Of a DNA stretch of 38,922 bases, positions 33,001-38,922 are shown piece by piece. This DNA is from Gammaproteobacteria bacterium (GTDB lineage: Bacteria > Pseudomonadota > Gammaproteobacteria > DAOVJZ01). Within the stretch, counting starts at the first letter, position 1, and the number at the start of each line of letters is the position of its first letter. Where the stretch lies: assembly GCA_029882995.1 (NCBI GenBank), contig JAOUJV010000011.1, positions 1-38,922 of the forward strand, written 5' to 3'. Position numbers and translations under genes: made by a program. The notes under the pieces were generated by a model. The model ran no database searches. It saw only the letters and a program-made list of their open reading frames with translations, and had not been told where the DNA came from.

Positions 33001-33951
33001 CTATGTCTTATTAGAACTCATTATGTATCTAATTTCACAAAATAGAGAATATAAATATTTTGCAATATATTTTATAACAAAAAATAAAAAGTCCATTATT
33101 ACGAACGGATTCTTTGCAAGGAGAGATATCGCCTTCATTCTATCACCATGTCGCATAATGAATATTTGACTTAGGCTCTTGATCGCATATGGAGAATTCC
33201 GCTTTAAGCCGTCATCTATAATATTAAAATATTCTCTCTTAAATCTATTATAGAAATTATTAGATAATTGGTTTGCATCACTGAATAGTTTTATTTGTTT
33301 GCTATATGAAAATGATGATGCATGGCATCTATATTTAAAAAGCACTTTATCTATATTAAAATAATTGTGAGGTATATATGCCGCCACCCAGAGCGCATAA
33401 TCTTCTGCGGCGCACCACTCACCAACAGTGCTGTATAAATATTTATCAAATACAGATCGCCGTATCATAACAGAGGCATGTGCGAATGGGACTGAGTAGG
33501 TTAATTTAAATAAAATATCATCTTTCTCTACTGGTGAAATTTCTATACCAATTTTATTTCCATTTGCGTCTATTTTTTCAAAATGACACCCCACAATATC
33601 TATATCTCTATTTTTATATAGAATACTGCATTGTTCTTCAATTCTTGTAGCATAAGAAACATCATCTGCATCCATTCTTGCAATATATTCGCCTTTCGAT
33701 CTCAATATCCCCTCATCAAGTGACTTTAACAACCCTTTATTACCTCTATCAATTACAGTAACACGCTCATCTCTTTTTATGTACTCGTTTATTATATGAA
33801 TGCTTCGATCTTTGGAACCATCATTGATAATAATAAATTCAATATTTTTATATGTCTGTCCTAAAATACTCTCAATTGCTTCTTTCAAATACTTTTCTCC
33901 GTTGTATACAGGCATTATTACCGATACAAGTGGAGAATTACCATTATCCAT
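33001..33951 (-). CDS. GT2 family glycosyltransferase
   Basis: PLVSVIMPVYNGEKYLKEAIESILGQTYKNIEFIIINDGSKDRS...GEYIARMDADDVS. Confidence 0.93.
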   Translation of the reverse strand: MDNGNSPLVSVIMPVYNGEKYLKEAIESILGQTYKNIEFIIINDGSKDRSIHIINEYIKRDERVTVIDRGNKGLLKSLDEGILRSKGEYIARMDADDVSYATRIEEQCSILYKNRDIDIVGCHFEKIDANGNKIGIEISPVEKDDILFKLTYSVPFAHASVMIRRSVFDKYLYSTVGEWCAAEDYALWVAAYIPHNYFNIDKVLFKYRCHASSFSYSKQIKLFSDANQLSNNFYNRFKREYFNIIDDGLKRNSPYAIKSLSQIFIMRHGDRMKAISLLAKNPFVIMDFLFFVIKYIAKYLYSLFCEIRYIMSSNKT

Positions 33952-34979
33952 TAAAACAACCCAATCTCTCTGAAAATATCATTAAAACGAATCTTATACG
34001 TATCGAAAGCGAGTACTTTCCTATTCCCCTGTTCTGCTATCTGCAATCTCTCAGCATCATGACTCAGGTAATAATTTATTTTAAAAATAAGATCTTCAAC
34101 CCCATAATACACTTGCAAGTCTTTTCCAATTAAAAAATGATCTTCAAGAAAAGGGACATAGTTCGTGAGCTGAAAGCCACCAGCACCACATATTTCAAAA
34201 TTTCTTGCCTTAATCTGTTCCCTTGATTTGTATTTGCCTTTGATTATATTCACCAGATAGCTTACCAATGGATATATCCCTGAAACCAAATAGTTTATAT
34301 TCTGACTCTGACTATTTGATATGTTCATATTTATTTTACTCTTTCGAAAGATATCTTCCATTTCCGGCATTGTTACTCGACCATTCTCCCACCCATACCC
34401 AAAGCAATTTACATGGATACCATTTCTCTCAAGCTGTTTCACAACCCAACTTCTATAATTATTCTTCTGCCCAATAAAACTTACTTCATAATCATAATCT
34501 GTTTTATGGACAGTTCGATCCGTATCGAATTTCGTACATCCATATGCCCATTGTGAAAGAATCGCATTGCCAATTCCATTAAGTTGATATTTTTTATATG
34601 CCAGCTTATCGGTTGTGATTGCATAATTCAGATGTGGTGCATATTTTTTTGAAAAATATTCAAATCGATATTGGTCGTCACAAAACCAATTCACTAAAAT
34701 GGTATCATCTTTGCTTTTTATATAATCCAAGGTGTCTGTGGTAATTTCGTCTTCAAACAAAACACAAAATACTAGTTCAGGTTTCTCAGTATCAACCATC
34801 TTAATAAAACGATCATTTGCTTCATTTTTTCCATATTTATTAAAAATAGATAAGACATCATATGTAATAACAATATCAAAATACTCGCGAAATACTGGCA
34901 GCAACGTTTCAGCCTCAAAGGACATTCCTCTGCTAGCATCGCCATAATCAATGAGAGGTGCGACAAATATAACTTTCAT
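33951..34979 (-). CDS. CgeB-like / group 1-type glycosyltransferase
   Basis: KPELVFCVLFEDEITTDTLDYIKSKDDTILVNWFCDD..., C-terminal NYVPFLEDHFLIGKDLQVYYGVEDLIFKINYYLSHDAERLQIAEQGNRKV as in CgeB-like proteins. Confidence 0.75.
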   Translation of the reverse strand: MKVIFVAPLIDYGDASRGMSFEAETLLPVFREYFDIVITYDVLSIFNKYGKNEANDRFIKMVDTEKPELVFCVLFEDEITTDTLDYIKSKDDTILVNWFCDDQYRFEYFSKKYAPHLNYAITTDKLAYKKYQLNGIGNAILSQWAYGCTKFDTDRTVHKTDYDYEVSFIGQKNNYRSWVVKQLERNGIHVNCFGYGWENGRVTMPEMEDIFRKSKINMNISNSQSQNINYLVSGIYPLVSYLVNIIKGKYKSREQIKARNFEICGAGGFQLTNYVPFLEDHFLIGKDLQVYYGVEDLIFKINYYLSHDAERLQIAEQGNRKVLAFDTYKIRFNDIFREIGLF

Positions 34980-35062
34980 TTTGGGTAAGTAATATTATAT
35001 TAATAATATAAATTTAATTATTATTGCTTCTATGTCAATTTAACATAGTCTTAACAATGCGA

Positions 35063-35764
35063 TTATTTCTTTTCAGCAACTACAAAATAACCAAAACACA
35101 ATGTATTCACAGCAACCTGATCATTATATTTTTGCTTAAGATAATAAAAACACATTGCGGGAAGTAGAAATAATTTTGCAAACAGACCATTTATTCCCAT
35201 TGTTCTGTAAATCTCAACCATCATCCATTTATAATAACTACCATAAGATATGATTTTGTAATTGGTGAAATTATATTTATCTAAAAAAAACTCCAGATAT
35301 CGGTCGCTATAACCGCTAGAAAAAAAATATGGATCCATATGACGCAAACAATTTGAAGGGACAGTCAGAATAAGCTTCCCACCAGACCTTAAGAGTCTTG
35401 AAAATTCATATAATGTTTCATTTGGATATGGAATATGCTCAAATACTTCTGTACATAATATTACATCAAAAAAATTATCTTCAGCATTGATATTCCAGAT
35501 ATCTGAAATGTAGTCAATTTCACCATACTGATACATTTCTTTATTTCCCGAAAAAGATCCTTGCTCATCTGTTGTATAAGCAGCAAAATCCTGAGCGTGA
35601 TATTCAAGATGTTCGCAGAACTGTCTATATCTCTGACTACCACATCCCGCATCAAGGATTTTAGAGCCATTAGCCAAACTTGATAACTGACTAGTAACCC
35701 AATTATCACGTTCATACTGATTATCCATGAATCGATTTATTCTGGATCTAGTATTCTTTAGCAA
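35063..35764 (-). CDS. Class I SAM-dependent methyltransferase
   Basis: SKILDAGCGSQRYRQFC...DVILCTEVFEHIPYPNETLYEFSRLLRSGGKLILTVP. Confidence 0.9.
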   Translation of the reverse strand: MLKNTRSRINRFMDNQYERDNWVTSQLSSLANGSKILDAGCGSQRYRQFCEHLEYHAQDFAAYTTDEQGSFSGNKEMYQYGEIDYISDIWNINAEDNFFDVILCTEVFEHIPYPNETLYEFSRLLRSGGKLILTVPSNCLRHMDPYFFSSGYSDRYLEFFLDKYNFTNYKIISYGSYYKWMMVEIYRTMGINGLFAKLFLLPAMCFYYLKQKYNDQVAVNTLCFGYFVVAEKK

Positions 35765-35794
35765 ATTATATATTCCCTTAGTAAAAAACAGATG

Positions 35795-37246
35795 TTATGA
35801 GAGTAATGCTTTCGATTTTTTAATAACAATAGTTGAATATGAGAAATATAAAATACTAGCCAAAACAATGAATATAACCATATAAGTCTTATCGTCTATT
35901 AGTAAATTAAATATGAGTAACATTGATATTGCTATAATTATAAACTGCAATATTTGTGGGAAATGTTGTAGTCTAATCTTTATATCCATATGTCTGCATA
36001 TCACCAAATGAAATACCCCTACGAACAATATCCCGGACACAATTAAGCCATAAAAAATACCTGCCTCACCATAAACAGATATCATGATTATCAGACCACC
36101 TATAATTGCTATTGAGCCAAGGATATAGGGAACCAAAATATATCTGGTTTCCATTGAGGCATGCACTCCAAGACCATATATTCCGCCTATTATCCGAAAT
36201 AATTCAACAATACAGCCTAACAGGAAATACTTCCATGCGGGGAAATATTGTTCTGTCATAAAAATAATAAATAATGGCTTTGATATTATTATAAGAAATA
36301 TGGATGAAAAAATTGTTAATGTAATTAAATGTTGTGAGTAGTCAGCCCATACTCTAGCTATATGCGATGGCCCATTGCTACTATTATTGACAGGTTTTTC
36401 TCCTAGCATCTTAAAAAAGGATGGATGATATAGTTGGCTAAGTGCTGATTCAAATGCTCCCATTATTCCTGAACTTAATGTGTAGCCAACCATAAAAAAA
36501 CCTAGCATTTCTAATGAAAACATATCTTCAATAATGAAACGATATGACTGGAACTGTATCCAGTGAAGTCCTATTGCTAATGCTAAAGGTCCAGAAAATA
36601 TTAGCATCTTTTTAATAATTGAAAAATTTATCTGATACTTTATGTTATCGCTACATATTACTTTTACATCAGTGTAAAAAAAATAATACGCAAAAATACT
36701 TCCTGCAAACATTCCAATGAATTGACCACCAATCCAAAAAAATGCACTAGGCGAATATTCTGTAGCTATCCAGGCAAAAAATAAACCTACCCATATTGTT
36801 ATCAACACAGATATCAGCCATTCAGTCCTCTTTTTTAACATGTTTACAAAATATGCAAGAATCTGACTGGCATTAGTTAAAAAAACACCCAACCCGACTA
36901 ATATAACCAATAAAACAAGTTCCACTCCCCAATTTTCACCCATAATTTTGCTTGTCGTATAAGTAATGCATGCCGCCAGTAAGGCAATCACAGCAATATA
37001 AATACCGAGGTAGTTCAAAAACCTGAAAGCAAAGCCAGAATCACGCAATGAAAAAAATCTCCTGTTATAATAGGCTGAAACAGGATTTATCATAAACATA
37101 GAAAAGAATGAAATTATTGTTGTTACTATAGCCACTACACCAATTTGTTCAGGACTCATCTGTATAGTTAAAACACGGACGACAAATAGAGAACTAATTG
37201 CTACGACAACCCTTCCCCCGACAACTCTAATAAGATCATTCCACAT
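35795..37246 (-). CDS. Polysaccharide/oligosaccharide flippase (Wzx-like, MOP superfamily)
   Basis: 483 aa, many TM segments; N-terminal VVVAISSLFVVRVLTIQMSPEQIGVVAIVTTIISFFSMF pattern typical of Wzx/oligosaccharide flippases. Confidence 0.82.
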   Translation of the reverse strand: MWNDLIRVVGGRVVVAISSLFVVRVLTIQMSPEQIGVVAIVTTIISFFSMFMINPVSAYYNRRFFSLRDSGFAFRFLNYLGIYIAVIALLAACITYTTSKIMGENWGVELVLLVILVGLGVFLTNASQILAYFVNMLKKRTEWLISVLITIWVGLFFAWIATEYSPSAFFWIGGQFIGMFAGSIFAYYFFYTDVKVICSDNIKYQINFSIIKKMLIFSGPLALAIGLHWIQFQSYRFIIEDMFSLEMLGFFMVGYTLSSGIMGAFESALSQLYHPSFFKMLGEKPVNNSSNGPSHIARVWADYSQHLITLTIFSSIFLIIISKPLFIIFMTEQYFPAWKYFLLGCIVELFRIIGGIYGLGVHASMETRYILVPYILGSIAIIGGLIIMISVYGEAGIFYGLIVSGILFVGVFHLVICRHMDIKIRLQHFPQILQFIIIAISMLLIFNLLIDDKTYMVIFIVLASILYFSYSTIVIKKSKALLS

Positions 37247-37264
37247 TATTACAAAATAATTTAT

Positions 37265-38062
37265 TTATGCTTTTTTCATTTCAAAAATACCGCAACCATA
37301 ACTACAACCATAATTTTCTTTTATCTTATCCTGATTAATTTCCACATCTTCGTAAAACCTACCGTTATCATCTATATATGAAAATTTGTCGATAAAAAAT
37401 TTTTCTGAAAGGATATTAAATAAATAATTTACAGAAAATACTCTGTGAGCATTAAACTCTATTCTCATATGGCCAATCGGTACTGATAAGTAAAACACTC
37501 CATCCTCTTTCAACATTCTATAAATATTATTTATGGCCTTAATATGCCCATTCAAATCGATTGGGTCACCATAACGACCCAGCCCAAAATGCTCAATCGC
37601 ATGTAAAGATGAAACTGAATCACAATAATTGGATAATGAAAGCTCATCACTAGTAACATCGGCTTTCTTTATGATTATATTTCTTACCACATCGTCACTA
37701 TCTCTAATATCAATATATTCTATCTCTCTGAAAACGGCTACATGAGAAACAAACCCATAAACCGATGAACCGATATCAACATGTTTAATCGGCTTATTAT
37801 TATAAATTCTCCTTGCCACATATAAATCCTGATGAAAATAATGTCCTGACATCTCTCCTGATAATTCATAACGATCATTCATAATTGGAAATATTTTTAG
37901 CATTCCACTAAATTCAGGAGAATCTTTTATCTGCTTCTTTATACGTATAAGATCCTTCAGATATGCGAACAGCCCTCGACATGAATAAATAAAACGACGA
38001 AAATCTAAGCCAACGTGCTTTAAAATCAGGACTGGTGCTCTAAGTATCATGGTTCTCCTCAA
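37265..38062 (-). CDS. DUF268-like protein / methyltransferase-like
   Basis: IKHVDIGSSVYGFVSHVAVFREIEYIDIRD...SSLHAIEHFGLGRYGDPIDLNGHIKAINNIYRMLKEDGVFYLSVPIG. Confidence 0.7.
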   Translation of the reverse strand: MRRTMILRAPVLILKHVGLDFRRFIYSCRGLFAYLKDLIRIKKQIKDSPEFSGMLKIFPIMNDRYELSGEMSGHYFHQDLYVARRIYNNKPIKHVDIGSSVYGFVSHVAVFREIEYIDIRDSDDVVRNIIIKKADVTSDELSLSNYCDSVSSLHAIEHFGLGRYGDPIDLNGHIKAINNIYRMLKEDGVFYLSVPIGHMRIEFNAHRVFSVNYLFNILSEKFFIDKFSYIDDNGRFYEDVEINQDKIKENYGCSYGCGIFEMKKA

Positions 38063-38374
38063 GGTAATGGGTATATTGTGTTTTATACCAATAATGAATC
38101 ATATAGCTCTATCGTCACCCAAACCTAATCCCATGAACAATACGAATAAGATTCTGTTTAGGCTTCAATTATTTCTAAATCTACCGATATAGCCAATAGA
38201 AACAGGGACTCCTTCTGGCTTACATTAATATGCAGGAGAATGCGACATAAGCAACAACTTACTGTATTTACAATGGCAATATGGAAATAATCCCTTAATA
38301 AACTAACATTTAGAGGATAATTTTGATGTGTATCACAGATTTTGGACAAAAAATAAACTATATAAATCAATAAT

Positions 38375-38922
38375 ATGGCAACCCCGAGTACAAATATACC
38401 CCTGAGCGGTCTGGCTCGGCGTCTGGTTCAGGATGGACTCCTGACTGATACAGATGCCCAGGAAGCCAATGATCAGGCTCTGAAGAAGAAAATCCCGTTT
38501 GTGACCTATCTGGTCCAGAACGATATCCTGAAAAGCCCGGATATCGCCGCCTCAGCCTCCCATGAATTTGGGGTACCGATCTTTGATATCACGGTTATGG
38601 ATACCGAATCCATGGCTACCTCATTGGTGGAAGAGAAGCTGGTTCGCCGCCACCACGCCCTGCCCCTCTACAAACGTGGTAATCGCCTGTTTGTGGCGGT
38701 AGCTGACCCGACCAACCTGCAGGCGCTGGATGAAATCAAGTTCCATGTTGGTACCAATACCGAAGCCGTACTGGTAGAAGAAGACAAGCTTGCTGCTGCC
38801 ATTGAAAAGGCAATGGATGCACAGGATACCAGCATGAGTGATCTCACTGATGCGGATCTGGATGATCTGGATATCACCTCTGATGATGATGAAGGTGGCC
38901 CGGATGTACGGGAATCTGAAAT
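38375..38922 (+). CDS. pilB: Type IV pilus assembly ATPase PilB, N-terminal part (truncated by window end)
   Basis: MATPSTNIPLSGLARRLVQDGLLTDTDAQEANDQALKKKIPFVTYLVQNDILKSPDIAASASHEFGVPIFDITVMDTE...YKRGNRLFVAVADPTNLQALDEIKFHVG; open to window end. Confidence 0.95.
   Translation, partial: MATPSTNIPLSGLARRLVQDGLLTDTDAQEANDQALKKKIPFVTYLVQNDILKSPDIAASASHEFGVPIFDITVMDTESMATSLVEEKLVRRHHALPLYKRGNRLFVAVADPTNLQALDEIKFHVGTNTEAVLVEEDKLAAAIEKAMDAQDTSMSDLTDADLDDLDITSDDDEGGPDVRESE

Noticed and set aside
38158-38370. 70-aa minus-strand ORF in the DUF268-pilB gap
   Set aside because: No start context, no recognisable motif, lies in AT-rich intergenic DNA; likely chance ORF.
38063-38374. Looked for a tRNA or integrase remnant at the pilB side of the island, as in Pseudomonas pilA-pilB loci
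   Set aside because: No cloverleaf-like sequence or recombinase ORF found by eye.

Overview
This is a gammaproteobacterial chromosomal segment. Most of it (about 1-27 kb) is housekeeping: sucA (5' end only, minus strand), slyX, a SCO1-like protein, clpB, plsC-like, def, gcvR-like, a SET-domain protein, a LysR regulator, a symporter locus (DUF4212 / VC_2705-type sodium:solute symporter / YggT-like / exonuclease-CBS-DUF294 fusion), a ZIP transporter, pgeF, rluD, bamD, glnB, nadE, sucD, sucC, then pilS-pilR-pilA. Between pilA (ending 27665) and the 5' end of pilB (starting 38375, running off the window) lies a roughly 10.7 kb, visibly AT-rich block of glycan genes. It holds a TMTC/GT-C-like multi-TM protein with a TPR-like C-terminus, a polyprenyl-phosphate-sugar-synthase-like GT2 and a GT4 on the plus strand. 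A minus-strand run carries two GT2s, a CgeB-like GT, a methyltransferase, a Wzx-like flippase and a DUF268-like protein. The best candidate for an undescribed system is a type IV pilin glycosylation module built on the TMTC-like transferase plus the lipid-linked-sugar synthase next to pilA. Glycosylation genes near pilA are known in Pseudomonas (TfpO, TfpW), so the possible novelty is this enzyme combination, not the concept. Other items worth a look: a 142-bp nested palindrome between sucD and nadE, a SET-domain protein with a probably over-extended start, a Met/His-rich insertion in SCO1, a canonical EF-hand loop in the symporter, and a sigma-54 promoter at pilA. All functional calls are from reading translations by eye; no searches were run.
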